The notes under the pieces: generated by a model
Told to the model about the DNA's origin: nothing
Database searches by the model: none
Seen by the model: only the letters and a program-made list of their open reading frames with translations
In this document: positions 15,043-22,492 of the stretch, piece by piece
Layout: every line of letters starts with the position of its first letter
Position numbering within the stretch: the stretch's first letter is position 1
Position numbers and translations under genes: made by a program
Assembly (NCBI GenBank): GCA_013298265.1
Contig: JAAFHE010000003.1
Span: 1-22,492, forward strand
DNA length: 22,492 nucleotides
Source of the DNA: Lysobacterales bacterium
Lineage (GTDB): Bacteria > Pseudomonadota > Gammaproteobacteria > Xanthomonadales > Rhodanobacteraceae
Direction of reading: 5' to 3'

Positions 15043-16763
15043 CAGACGCCCAGCCTGCGCATGGCCTCGACGACGGACTTGTTCTTCGCGTCTTTCTTGC
15101 GTGCCTGCTCAAACACGGCACGCGCTTCGTCACGCTTGCCCTGCACCCACAGTACCTCGCCCAGATGCGATGCAATCTCGCCATCGGACTGCTTTTCGAA
15201 CGCACGGCGCAGCGCCTTTTCGGCACCGCCGAGATCGCCGCGGCGGTACAGCACCCAGCCGTAGGAATCGATGACCGCAGCATCCTCGGGGCGGGCCGCC
15301 AGCGCACGCTCGATCAACGCCAGCGCCTCGTCGAGCTTGCGATTCGCGTCGGCCAGGGTATAGCCGAGCGCATTGGTCGCGTCCAGGTCCTCCGGCTTGA
15401 GTTCAAGCACGCGGCGCAGGTCCGCCTCGGCCCGATCGACCATGCCATTGGCGGCGGCGTGCAGGGCGCGCGCATAGAGCAGGCGCGTATCGTCCGGCAT
15501 CTGCTTGAGCGCGCGCGCGTAGACGGCCTGCGCCGCCTCGTGCTGGTCGCGCTTGGCCAGCAGTTCCGCTTCAAGCATGAACGCATCGACCAGCGCCGTC
15601 GGCAGGTCGCCGACACGCTGCTGCAGCTCATGGGTGAGTGCCATCGCCTGGTCGTGTCTGCCCTGGTCGTCGACGAGCACGGCGATACGCACCTGGCTCG
15701 AGAACCAGTCCTCGTCGTCCACGCTGACCTGTTCGTACCAGCTCAGCGCGACGGCTTTCTGCTCGAGCATCTCGGCCAGCTGGCCGAGCAGGTGCGCCCG
15801 TGCGGCGCGTTCCTCGGACGGACGCCCCTTGAGTTCGTCGTAGAGCGACTGGATCAGGCTCTTGTCATTGGCACGCGCGACGTAGGCGGCACGGGCGGCG
15901 TAGCTGTAATCGTCCTGCGGGCCGTCGGCGAGCAGCTTGGCCGCGGCCTTGTTGTCGCCCTGCTGGCCCAGCATCAGCGCGTAGGCAGCGCGCAGGCGGA
16001 TGTCCTTGGGCGCGCGCTTGATCGCCTCCTGGTAATCGCGACTGGCACGGGCCTTGTCACCCTCGTCGACCGCGAGCTGGGCCGACCAGCCGTACGCCGA
16101 CGCACTCGTGAATTTTTTCAGCACCGCATCCGCGAGCTGGCGCGAATAGGGCTTGGCTTCGAGCTTGAACGCGAGCTGGCTCATCGCGATCCAGGTTTCC
16201 TCAGGCGCACCCGCGAGGCTCAGCGGCGTCGCCAGGCGCTGAAGCAACGTCGCCGCGGTCGCCTTGTCGTTGGTTCCCAGCAGCACCTGGCCCAGCAACC
16301 GCCAGCCTTGCTGGTTTGGCAGCGCAAGCAGGCGGGACAGGGACTGGAACGCAAGATCAGCATTGCCGTCGCTAAGCGCCAGGCTGGCCTCGACCTGGGT
16401 CTGGCCCGGATCGTCCGGCTTGAGGCTGCGCCAGCGCGCCAATGACTCGCGCGCGAGCGCCCAGTCCTTCGCAACCAGCGCCAGCCGGGTCGCATGCGCG
16501 GCAACCTGCGGGTCCTTGCTGAGAACGGCAGCACGGGCGTAGCTCCGGGCCGAAGCGGCGATATCCGCCTTGCCGAGCGCGAACTCGCCGGCCAGCATCT
16601 GCGCGAGCAGGTCTTCCTCAAGCGGGACCGGGGTCATGACAGCCTGCCCCGGCTGCGCGGCAGTTTGTCGCACGGTCGCCGTCGTGCAGGCGGTCAGCAC
16701 GAAGACAGCCGCCAAAGCGACGAGCCGTGCCGCGGTCACAGCGCGATCAACGCGAAATTTCAT
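15042..16763 (-). CDS. TPR-repeat lipoprotein of the lolB-ispE operon
   Basis: A 573-residue lipoprotein. The signal peptide ends in lipobox LTAC (Cys26). Almost all the rest is helical TPR repeats; clear ones toward the C-terminus are GWVLYRRGDLGGAEKALRRA and the following IASHLGEVLWVQGKRDEAR. ATG 16763 is preferred over ATG 16769 because GGTGG lies 6 bases before it but abuts the other. TPR lipoproteins upstream of lolB are common in this bacterial group. The likely role is as a periplasmic scaffold at the outer membrane, perhaps linked to lipoprotein or envelope assembly; that is inference. It is transcribed away from hemA across a 179-base gap holding an inverted repeat. Confidence 0.85.
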   Translation of the reverse strand: MKFRVDRAVTAARLVALAAVFVLTACTTATVRQTAAQPGQAVMTPVPLEEDLLAQMLAGEFALGKADIAASARSYARAAVLSKDPQVAAHATRLALVAKDWALARESLARWRSLKPDDPGQTQVEASLALSDGNADLAFQSLSRLLALPNQQGWRLLGQVLLGTNDKATAATLLQRLATPLSLAGAPEETWIAMSQLAFKLEAKPYSRQLADAVLKKFTSASAYGWSAQLAVDEGDKARASRDYQEAIKRAPKDIRLRAAYALMLGQQGDNKAAAKLLADGPQDDYSYAARAAYVARANDKSLIQSLYDELKGRPSEERAARAHLLGQLAEMLEQKAVALSWYEQVSVDDEDWFSSQVRIAVLVDDQGRHDQAMALTHELQQRVGDLPTALVDAFMLEAELLAKRDQHEAAQAVYARALKQMPDDTRLLYARALHAAANGMVDRAEADLRRVLELKPEDLDATNALGYTLADANRKLDEALALIERALAARPEDAAVIDSYGWVLYRRGDLGGAEKALRRAFEKQSDGEIASHLGEVLWVQGKRDEARAVFEQARKKDAKNKSVVEAMRRLGV

Positions 16764-16821
16764 CCACATCCACCATCATCGATGCCCGCCCCTGCCGGGA
16801 AGGCTTGCTTGATCTTGCTGG

Positions 16822-16846
16822 ATCGCGACCGCACACTAGTCGCGAT
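16822..16846. promoter_or_regulatory. inverted repeat in the hemA / TPR-lolB divergent promoter region
   Basis: ATCGCGAC (16822-16829) and GTCGCGAT (16839-16846) form a perfect 8-bp dyad around 9 bases. It lies about 100 bases before hemA and 60 before the TPR gene, in the only gap that can hold both promoters. It may be an operator or, read on the plus strand with the following TTT, a weak hairpin. No clear sigma70 boxes were found near it. Confidence 0.45.
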
Positions 16847-16942
16847 TTTGTGCAACGCGGCAGCAGAATGCCGTACTCGGGCTCCCCAGGGAGCTTCACG
16901 CGTCCAAGCTTAGCTGATTGTTGCCCGCGCGGCCCCGCATAC

Positions 16943-18217
16943 ATGGCATTGCTAGCCCTCGGTCTCAATCACATCACTGCTCCGCTGGACCTGCGCGAAA
17001 AAGTCGCGTTCGGCCCCGAGCAAGCCAGGCCCGCACTCGAAGAACTCGCCGCCCAGGCCGGTATCGAAGAAGCTCTGATCCTGTCCACCTGCAACCGTAC
17101 CGAACTCTACTGTTCGGTCGCCGACGGCGCGCAGATCGTGCCGGCCGAATGGTTGCACCGGTATCACCAGCTGACCCACGGCCGGCTCGACGAGTTCCTG
17201 TATCGGCATGACGACGACGCGGCAGTGCGGCACATGTTCCGCGTCGCCACGGGGCTCGACTCGCTGGTCCTCGGCGAGCCGCAGATCCTCGGCCAGGTCA
17301 AGGACGCCTACCATGTCGCACGCAGCGCGCGCACCTTGAAGGCGTCGATGGAACGCATGCTGCAGCACACCTTCGCCGTGGCCAAGCGCGTGCGCACCGA
17401 CACGCGCATCGGTGCGAGCCCGGTATCGGTCGCCTACACCGCCGTGCGCTTGGCCGGGCAGCGCTTCGCCGATCTCGCCGGCGCCTGTGTGCTGCTGATC
17501 GGCGCCGGCGAGACGATCGAACTCGCGGCGCGCCACCTCAGCGACGCCAAGGTGCGCCGCCTCATCGTCGCCAACCGCACGCTCGACAACGCACAGGGCC
17601 TCGCCCAGCGCTGCGGCGGCTACGCGATCTCGCTATCCGACCTGCCCGCGCATCTGGCCGAAGCCGACATCGTCATTTCCTCGACCGCGAGCCGCGAACC
17701 GGTACTGACCCGCGCCATGGTCGAGGCCGCGCTCAAGCGGCGCCGGCGCAAGCCCATGTTCCTCGTCGACATCGCCGTGCCGCGCGACATCGAGGCCTCC
17801 GTCGCCCAGGTAGACGATGCCTATCTGTATACGATTGATGATTTGAAGCAAGTGATCGACGACAACCTGCGTTCACGCGAAGCCGCCGCGCGCGAAGCCG
17901 AAGCCATCATAGACCTGCAGGTCGAGCGCTATATGGCCTGGCGCCGTGCCCTGGAACGCGGCAATCCGGTGCAGGACCTGCGCCGCCAGGCCGAAGCCGA
18001 GCGCGACGACGTGCTGGCCCGCGCCACCGCCATGCTCGCGCGCGGACGGACCGCGGAGGAAACGCTGGCGTTTCTCGCCAACACCCTGACCAACAAGCTG
18101 CTGCACGCGCCCAGCGCAAACCTGCGTGCGGCCGCGCTGCGCGGCGACGGTGAACTGATCCAGGCGGCCGCCCGGCTGTTCGACCGCGCCGCCGCCAACG
18201 ACGAAAAGGACGCATGA
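16943..18217 (+). CDS. hemA: glutamyl-tRNA reductase
   Basis: A 424-residue GluTR, which reduces glutamyl-tRNA to glutamate-1-semialdehyde with NADPH, the first committed step of C5 tetrapyrrole synthesis. The catalytic C50 sits in [10 protein letters not shown]97 and the motif [17 protein letters not shown] follow, then the NADPH-binding loop [13 protein letters not shown] (about 187-199) and a C-terminal dimerisation helix region. I chose ATG 16943 because the protein then starts [10 protein letters not shown] like other HemA proteins; the longer in-frame start at 16727 would begin within the divergent TPR gene. No good Shine-Dalgarno is visible. It overlaps prfA by 4 bases, the classical hemA-prfA pairing. 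Confidence 0.97.
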   Translation: MALLALGLNHITAPLDLREKVAFGPEQARPALEELAAQAGIEEALILSTCNRTELYCSVADGAQIVPAEWLHRYHQLTHGRLDEFLYRHDDDAAVRHMFRVATGLDSLVLGEPQILGQVKDAYHVARSARTLKASMERMLQHTFAVAKRVRTDTRIGASPVSVAYTAVRLAGQRFADLAGACVLLIGAGETIELAARHLSDAKVRRLIVANRTLDNAQGLAQRCGGYAISLSDLPAHLAEADIVISSTASREPVLTRAMVEAALKRRRRKPMFLVDIAVPRDIEASVAQVDDAYLYTIDDLKQVIDDNLRSREAAAREAEAIIDLQVERYMAWRRALERGNPVQDLRRQAEAERDDVLARATAMLARGRTAEETLAFLANTLTNKLLHAPSANLRAAALRGDGELIQAAARLFDRAAANDEKDA

Positions 18218-19299
18218 GCCCCAGCATCCGCCGCAAGCTCGAACAACTGGCCGAGCGCTTCGAGGAGGTCGGCGCGCTGCTCGCGCAGCCCGATGCCGCC
18301 GCCGACTCGAACCGTTTCCGCGCGCTCAACCGCGAGTACGCCCAGCTCGAACCGGTAGCCGCCGCGCTGAAGGCCTATGACGCGAACGAGGCCGCGTTCG
18401 CGTCGGCCCAGGCGCTGCTCAAGGATCCGGAGATGAAGGAGCTCGCCGAAGCCGAGCTGCCGCAGCTACAGGCCACGCGCGACACACTCGACAAGGAGCT
18501 GCAGGTCCTGCTGATCCCGAAGGATCCGCGCGACGACGCCAACCTGTTCCTGGAAGTGCGTGCCGGCACCGGCGGCGACGAGGCGGCGATCTTCGCCGGC
18601 GACCTGTTCCGCATGTACAGCCGCTATGCCGAACGCCAGCGCTGGAACGTGGAAATCATCTCGGCCAGTCCCGGCGAACACGGCGGCTACAAGGAAGTCA
18701 TCGCGCGCGTCGAGGGCAAGGCGGCTTTCGCCCGGCTCAAGTTCGAATCCGGCACGCACCGCGTGCAGCGCGTGCCGGCGACCGAAGCCCAGGGTCGTAT
18801 CCACACGTCTGCCGCAACCGTCGCCGTTCTTCCCGAAATGGATGAAGTGGACGATATCGACATCAAGGACGCCGACATCAAGGTCGACACCTTCCGCGCC
18901 TCCGGCGCCGGCGGCCAGCACGTCAACAAGACCGACTCCGCGATCCGCATGACCCACCTGCCCAGCGGCATCGTCGTCGAATGCCAGGACGAGCGCAGCC
19001 AGCACAAGAACCGCGCACGCGCGTTTTCTCTGCTCAAGGCGCGGCTGCTCGACGCGGAACGCTCCAAACAAGCGGCGGAACAGGCCGAAAACCGCCGCCT
19101 GCAGGTCGGTTCGGGCGACCGCAGCCAGCGCATCCGAACCTACAATTTTCCACAAGGTCGCATCACCGACCACCGCGTGGAAGGACTGACCCTGTACCGA
19201 CTGCCCGAGATCGTCGAAGGCGACCTGGACGATCTGATCCAGCGGCTGACCCAGGAAAACCAGGCCGATCTGTTGCAGGCCTTGACCCAATCGGGCTGA
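18214..19299 (+). CDS. prfA: peptide chain release factor 1
   Basis: A 361-residue class I release factor reading UAA and UAG. The tripeptide PAT (188-190, in [13 protein letters not shown]) identifies RF1 rather than RF2. The GGQ motif (233-235, in [18 protein letters not shown]) enters the peptidyl transferase centre to hydrolyse peptidyl-tRNA. The N-terminal helical domain 1 and the C-terminal segment [17 protein letters not shown] are intact. The ATG overlaps the hemA stop as ATGA. In E. coli prmC, the methylase for the GGQ glutamine, follows directly; here it does not, so prmC must be elsewhere if present. Confidence 0.98.
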   Translation: MSPSIRRKLEQLAERFEEVGALLAQPDAAADSNRFRALNREYAQLEPVAAALKAYDANEAAFASAQALLKDPEMKELAEAELPQLQATRDTLDKELQVLLIPKDPRDDANLFLEVRAGTGGDEAAIFAGDLFRMYSRYAERQRWNVEIISASPGEHGGYKEVIARVEGKAAFARLKFESGTHRVQRVPATEAQGRIHTSAATVAVLPEMDEVDDIDIKDADIKVDTFRASGAGGQHVNKTDSAIRMTHLPSGIVVECQDERSQHKNRARAFSLLKARLLDAERSKQAAEQAENRRLQVGSGDRSQRIRTYNFPQGRITDHRVEGLTLYRLPEIVEGDLDDLIQRLTQENQADLLQALTQSG

Positions 19300-19479
19300 T
19301 CCGCGCGCTAGCCCGCCTTTCTCCTCCCCCTTCTACAGCGGCCGCCGATACGCTCGCCCCGACGCGCGCTGCTCCAATGCCGACGATCATAGGTGCGGTG
19401 ACCAGCGATCTGCGTGGCCCGTTGCGACCATCGCGCACCGGCGCGCATCTGGCCAGACAGTTCCCCGCCAAGGCCACCC

Positions 19480-20790
19480 ATGCCGCGCCGCATCATTTTC
19501 CTTTTATGTACTGCGTTGACCACGAACGCGGCCGTTGCCGCCGACGAATCCTGGCTGGTCACGACCGACCGCTGGGGCAACGCCAGCCATCAGGCGCTGG
19601 AACTGCATACTGACGGCGACACGCTCAGCGGCACGCTTGGCGGCGACGCATTGCAGGGCTCGCGGCGCGGTGACCGGCTGAGCTTCACCGTCACCGACGA
19701 GCAGGGAGCGCAGTACGTCTTCACCGGCAAACGCAGCGGCGAGCGGATCGCGGGCGAAGCCGACTTTCCCGATACGAACCGTGCGGATCGGCGCGCGCGC
19801 CACGTCTTCAGCGCACGGCGAATTCCCTCCCGTCCCGACGGTCCGCCGCGCACTCACACCTTCGCGCCGTCGACGTATTCCAACGAATTCTCCGCCACGC
19901 GCGCACCGGTGCTGACACTCTGGCCCGGCGACAGCGTACGGACCACGACGCTGGATTCGGGCGGCGTCGACGAGCATGGCGTCACGCGGGCGCTCTACGG
20001 CAATCCGCAGACCGGTCCGTTCTACATCGCCGGCGCGGTGCCCGGCGACACGATTGCCGTGCACCTCACGCGGCTGCGCCTGAACCGTGACTACGCAGAC
20101 AGCCTGGACGGCATCGTGCCGCGCGCGCTCAACGCGGCGCAGGCAGTCAGGAGCGCCGATCTCGGCAAACCCGTGCGCTGGGCACTGGATCTCACGCGGG
20201 GCACCGCGTCGCCGCAGGACGCCGGCGGCGCGCTGTCAGCGTTCACGGTGCCGTTGCGGCCCATGCTCGGCGGCCTCGCTGTCGCGCCCGCAGACGGCTG
20301 GCCGCCCATGTCCGCCGGCGATACGGGGCGCAACGGCGGCAACATGGATTTCAACGAGGTGGTGGAGGGCAATGTCGTCTACCTGCCGGTGTTCCAGCCC
20401 GGCGCCCTGCTCTATCTCGGTGATGCGCACGCGCTGCAGGGCGACGGCGAAACGTCGCAGTACGGGCTCGAAACCTCGATGGAGGTCGAGTTCCGCGTGG
20501 AACTCGTGCGCGGCAAGGCAATCACCATGCCGCGTATCGAATCGCCGCGGCAGATCTTCGTGCTCGGCCAGGCCGGTTCACTCGACGAGGCCCTGCGCGC
20601 GGCAACGGACGGCATGCTGCAATGGCTGCGGCAGGACTATGGGCTCGATGCGTCCGAAGCCGCACAGGTGCTCGGCAGCAGCGTGCAGTACCGTGTCGCC
20701 AACCTGGCAGGCCGCAGCGTCGGCCTCGCCGCGGCGATCGACAAGGCGCGGCTGGAGAACCTGCGCCGCGGCGGAGACGGATCTCCGTGA
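19480..20790 (+). CDS. secreted acetamidase/formamidase-family protein with extra N-terminal domain
   Basis: A 436-residue protein. ATG 19480 was chosen because it has AAGG 6 bases upstream and opens a signal peptide (MPRRIIFLLCTALTTNAAVA). Residues about 21-120 form an added beta-rich domain with G-x-L-S-G-T-x-G-G-type turns (DGDTLSGTLGGDALQG, then FTGKRSGERIAGE). The rest matches the FmdA/AmdA family: FYIAGAVPGDTIAVHLTRL, NGGNMDFNEVVEGNVVYLPV and LYLGDAHALQGDGE, the most conserved family segment. Family members hydrolyse formamide, acetamide or related amides, usually in the cytoplasm; an exported version implies a periplasmic or extracellular substrate. The true substrate is unknown. It stands alone after prfA and nearly meets the next, minus-strand gene. 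Confidence 0.87.
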   Translation: MPRRIIFLLCTALTTNAAVAADESWLVTTDRWGNASHQALELHTDGDTLSGTLGGDALQGSRRGDRLSFTVTDEQGAQYVFTGKRSGERIAGEADFPDTNRADRRARHVFSARRIPSRPDGPPRTHTFAPSTYSNEFSATRAPVLTLWPGDSVRTTTLDSGGVDEHGVTRALYGNPQTGPFYIAGAVPGDTIAVHLTRLRLNRDYADSLDGIVPRALNAAQAVRSADLGKPVRWALDLTRGTASPQDAGGALSAFTVPLRPMLGGLAVAPADGWPPMSAGDTGRNGGNMDFNEVVEGNVVYLPVFQPGALLYLGDAHALQGDGETSQYGLETSMEVEFRVELVRGKAITMPRIESPRQIFVLGQAGSLDEALRAATDGMLQWLRQDYGLDASEAAQVLGSSVQYRVANLAGRSVGLAAAIDKARLENLRRGGDGSP

Positions 20791-20796
20791 TGCGTT

Positions 20797-21168
20797 TCAG
20801 GCATCAGGGCCGCCCCATTTGATCGAGCGGATCTTCGCCATCCTCCCCTGCCGCGCCACGACCACCGTGATGCCTTCGACATAGTCCTCGCCGGCAATGC
20901 CGACGTAGGCCCAGCCCAGATCGTCAGTCTCGCGCTCCGGCCATTGCACCAACGTCGACACGACCGAGACGTCGATCGGCGGACCGTCGCCGCCGTCGAT
21001 CAGTGCCTGGTAGCGCGCACCGAGCGCTTGCGCATCCAGTGTCGACCGCAGCTCGTCAGCCAGCATTGCCTGCGCCGCGTCGTAGTCTTCAGCGACGAGC
21101 GCCTGGGCGAACGCCAGCGCGAGTTCGGCGAACGGCGCCGGTGTGCCTGGCGTCGGTAACGTAGTCAT
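20797..21168 (-). CDS. small NTF2-like/SnoaL-type hypothetical protein
   Basis: A 123-residue soluble protein without signal peptide. The layout, an N-terminal helix pair (FAELALAFAQALVAEDYDAA then AQAMLADELRSTLD) followed by strands (IDVSVVSTLVQWPE, GWAYVGIAGED, EGITVVVARQGRMAKIRSIK), fits the cone-shaped NTF2-like fold often seen in small binding or stress proteins. I recognise no active-site set and give no function. It converges with the amidase-family gene, with 6 bases between the two stop codons, and no strong Shine-Dalgarno precedes its ATG. Confidence 0.7.
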   Translation of the reverse strand: MTTLPTPGTPAPFAELALAFAQALVAEDYDAAQAMLADELRSTLDAQALGARYQALIDGGDGPPIDVSVVSTLVQWPERETDDLGWAYVGIAGEDYVEGITVVVARQGRMAKIRSIKWGGPDA

Positions 21169-21257
21169 CGGTGAGCCTGTACGGAGCCATGGCGGAGTGC
21201 CGCGCGCAGTCTATGCGCAACCGCCGATGCGATCGACATGGCGGTGCCCGCTTCAAG

Positions 21258-21342
21258 GCGGATTTCTCACCCCCTCCTCGCTACCGCAGCCGCCGACACG
21301 CCTGCCTGATGGCCTGGCCAAAAAAGGGTCCGAGAAATCCGC
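21258..21342. repeat. long-range 11-bp inverted repeat upstream of the EreA/ChaN-like gene
   Basis: GCGGATTTCTC (21258-21268) and GAGAAATCCGC (21332-21342) are perfect reverse complements, 63 bases apart. The loop holds a pyrimidine-rich run and GGCCTGGCC followed by six As. It lies 77 bases before the ATG at 21420, so it could be a leader structure or paired protein-binding sites. Apart from this I see nothing clear in the 21169-21419 gap. Confidence 0.5.
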
Positions 21343-21419
21343 AGTAAACCCTGAGCTGCGGCAACAGCATCCGACCGGCACGGGCCGAATCGCCGGCCCG
21401 CCAACGACCAGGGAAATCC

Positions 21420-22492
21420 ATGTCACCGTTATCCCATCACGTGGCGCGCTGCGCCGTCTTGCTCGCCACATTCATCGGTAGCGTTTCCGCCGCCGACACT
21501 CCTGCCGAAAAGACACCCGAGCAGGTGTTGTCGGAACTGCTCACGACGCACCGCAGCGAACTGACGCTAGCGGCCGACGGCCTCGGCGGCGGTGGCGCGA
21601 AAGCCCTGCTCGATCGCGCACGCAGCGCGCAGTTCATCCTGATCGGCGAGGACCACGGCTTTGCCGAAGTGCCGGAATTCGTGCTCGCACTGCGCCAGTC
21701 ACTGGGCCGCGACACGCCGCAGAACCTCGTACTCGAAATCGGCCCCTACTCGGCGCAGCGCGCCGCCAGTGCGGCGCGCGAAGGCAGCCTTCGCGCGCTG
21801 TCGCGTGACTACCCCGCCGCGATGCCGTTCCTCAACCTGCAGGAAGACGGCGCCATGGCGAGCGCCTGGCAGCACGGCGACAAACGCGAGCGCCTGTGGG
21901 GGCTCGATCAGGAATTCCTGTTCAGCGGACGCCTGATCCTCGAACGGCTGCAGGCGCTGGCCACGACCGATATCGCGAAGAAAGCCGTCGCCGACGCGCT
22001 CACACGCAACGCGCTCGCGGACAAGCAGGCAATGGCTCAGCACGACACCGCGCCAACCCTGCTGCTGCAGTGGCAGGACGCCGACTTCGCCCAGCTACGC
22101 GCGGCGGTCAAGCCCAGTCCGGGCAGCGAAGCCGCACGCCTCATCGACGAGCTCGACGAGAGCACACGGATCTACCGCGGCCAGCAGACCGACGGCTACG
22201 CCTCCAACAACCAGCGCGCGCTGCTGATGAAGCGTCATTTCATGGACTACTACCGGGCCGCGCAGAAGGCGGGCGATACTCTGCCGCGCGCGCTGTTCCG
22301 CTTTGGCGCGAACCATATGATCCGCGGCATCAGCCCGACCAACCTGTTCGACCTCGGCAACTTCGCCAGCGAGTTCGCCGCAAGCAACGGCCGTACATCG
22401 CTGCATGTGCTGGTCCTCGTCGGCGGCGGCAGCGCCAACCGCTGGCTACCGTTCATCGCCGATGCCAGTCTGAAGGCGCAGCCCTACGACCC
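21420..22492 (+). CDS. exported EreA/ChaN-like (TIKI-superfamily-type) protein, 3' end outside window
   Basis: An open frame of at least 357 residues that runs off the window. ATG 21420 follows AGGGA at good spacing and opens a signal peptide (to about residue 25, SVSAA). The motif FILIGEDHGFAEVPEF (72-87, with E77 and H79), the strand NLVLEIGPY (E106) and the later FRFGANHMIRGISPTN (H299) follow the Glu/His pattern of the EreA/ChaN-like fold. That fold includes haem-binding ChaN lipoproteins, erythromycin esterases and TIKI-type metalloproteases. The paired acidic and His residues suggest a metal- or haem-linked or hydrolytic function in the periplasm, but the substrate cannot be told. It stands alone after a divergent gap with an inverted repeat. 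Confidence 0.65.
   Translation, partial: MSPLSHHVARCAVLLATFIGSVSAADTPAEKTPEQVLSELLTTHRSELTLAADGLGGGGAKALLDRARSAQFILIGEDHGFAEVPEFVLALRQSLGRDTPQNLVLEIGPYSAQRAASAAREGSLRALSRDYPAAMPFLNLQEDGAMASAWQHGDKRERLWGLDQEFLFSGRLILERLQALATTDIAKKAVADALTRNALADKQAMAQHDTAPTLLLQWQDADFAQLRAAVKPSPGSEAARLIDELDESTRIYRGQQTDGYASNNQRALLMKRHFMDYYRAAQKAGDTLPRALFRFGANHMIRGISPTNLFDLGNFASEFAASNGRTSLHVLVLVGGGSANRWLPFIADASLKAQPYD

Noticed and set aside
14892..16445. 517-codon plus-strand open frame opposite the TPR lipoprotein and lolB
   Set aside because: It is a mirror of a TPR gene with strong third-position GC bias. It has no start signal or domain.

Overview
The window reads as chromosomal DNA of a GC-rich gammaproteobacterium, most likely of the Lysobacterales/Xanthomonadales (a Rhodanobacteraceae- or Dokdonella-like genome). 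This rests on the gene order TPR lipoprotein-lolB-ispE-tRNA-Gln-prs-rplY-pth-ychF opposite hemA-prfA, on the tRNA-Tyr/Gly/Thr cluster, and on exported proteins with short tails such as SLFANGFES. The assignment is inference from gene order and protein style; no search was run.

Region 1 (1-271) holds three tRNA genes on the minus strand in the order Tyr, Gly, Thr, behind a strong promoter with a GC-rich discriminator. In many gammaproteobacteria tuf follows such a cluster, beyond the left edge here.

Region 2 (571-7982) is a tight six-gene plus-strand operon for an exported system that looks like a divergent chaperone-usher pilus: a pilin-like protein, a small exported protein, a PapD-like periplasmic chaperone, an 861-residue usher-like outer-membrane protein, a 638-residue secreted protein with a beta-sandwich plus a propeller of about seven blades, and a 268-residue nidogen-like secreted protein. 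Spacings are -4 to +6 bases, so the genes are translationally coupled. This is the least ordinary part of the window.

Region 3 (7999-9902) has a minus-strand acyl-CoA thioesterase, a lone secreted DUF11-type protein with the same kind of C-terminal tail as the last pilus-operon gene, and a hairpin-rich convergent gap.

Region 4 (9903-16763, minus strand) is a housekeeping block: TPR lipoprotein, LolB, IspE, tRNA-Gln, PRPP synthetase, ribosomal protein L25, peptidyl-tRNA hydrolase and YchF. The ispE stop codon lies inside the tRNA-Gln gene, and a perfect 26-base hairpin fills the rplY-pth gap.

Region 5 (16943-19299, plus strand) is hemA-prfA with a 4-base overlap. An inverted repeat lies in the divergent gap between hemA and the TPR gene.

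Region 6 (19480-22492) holds a secreted acetamidase/formamidase-family protein with an added N-terminal domain, a small NTF2-like protein on the minus strand, and an exported EreA/ChaN-like protein that runs off the right edge.
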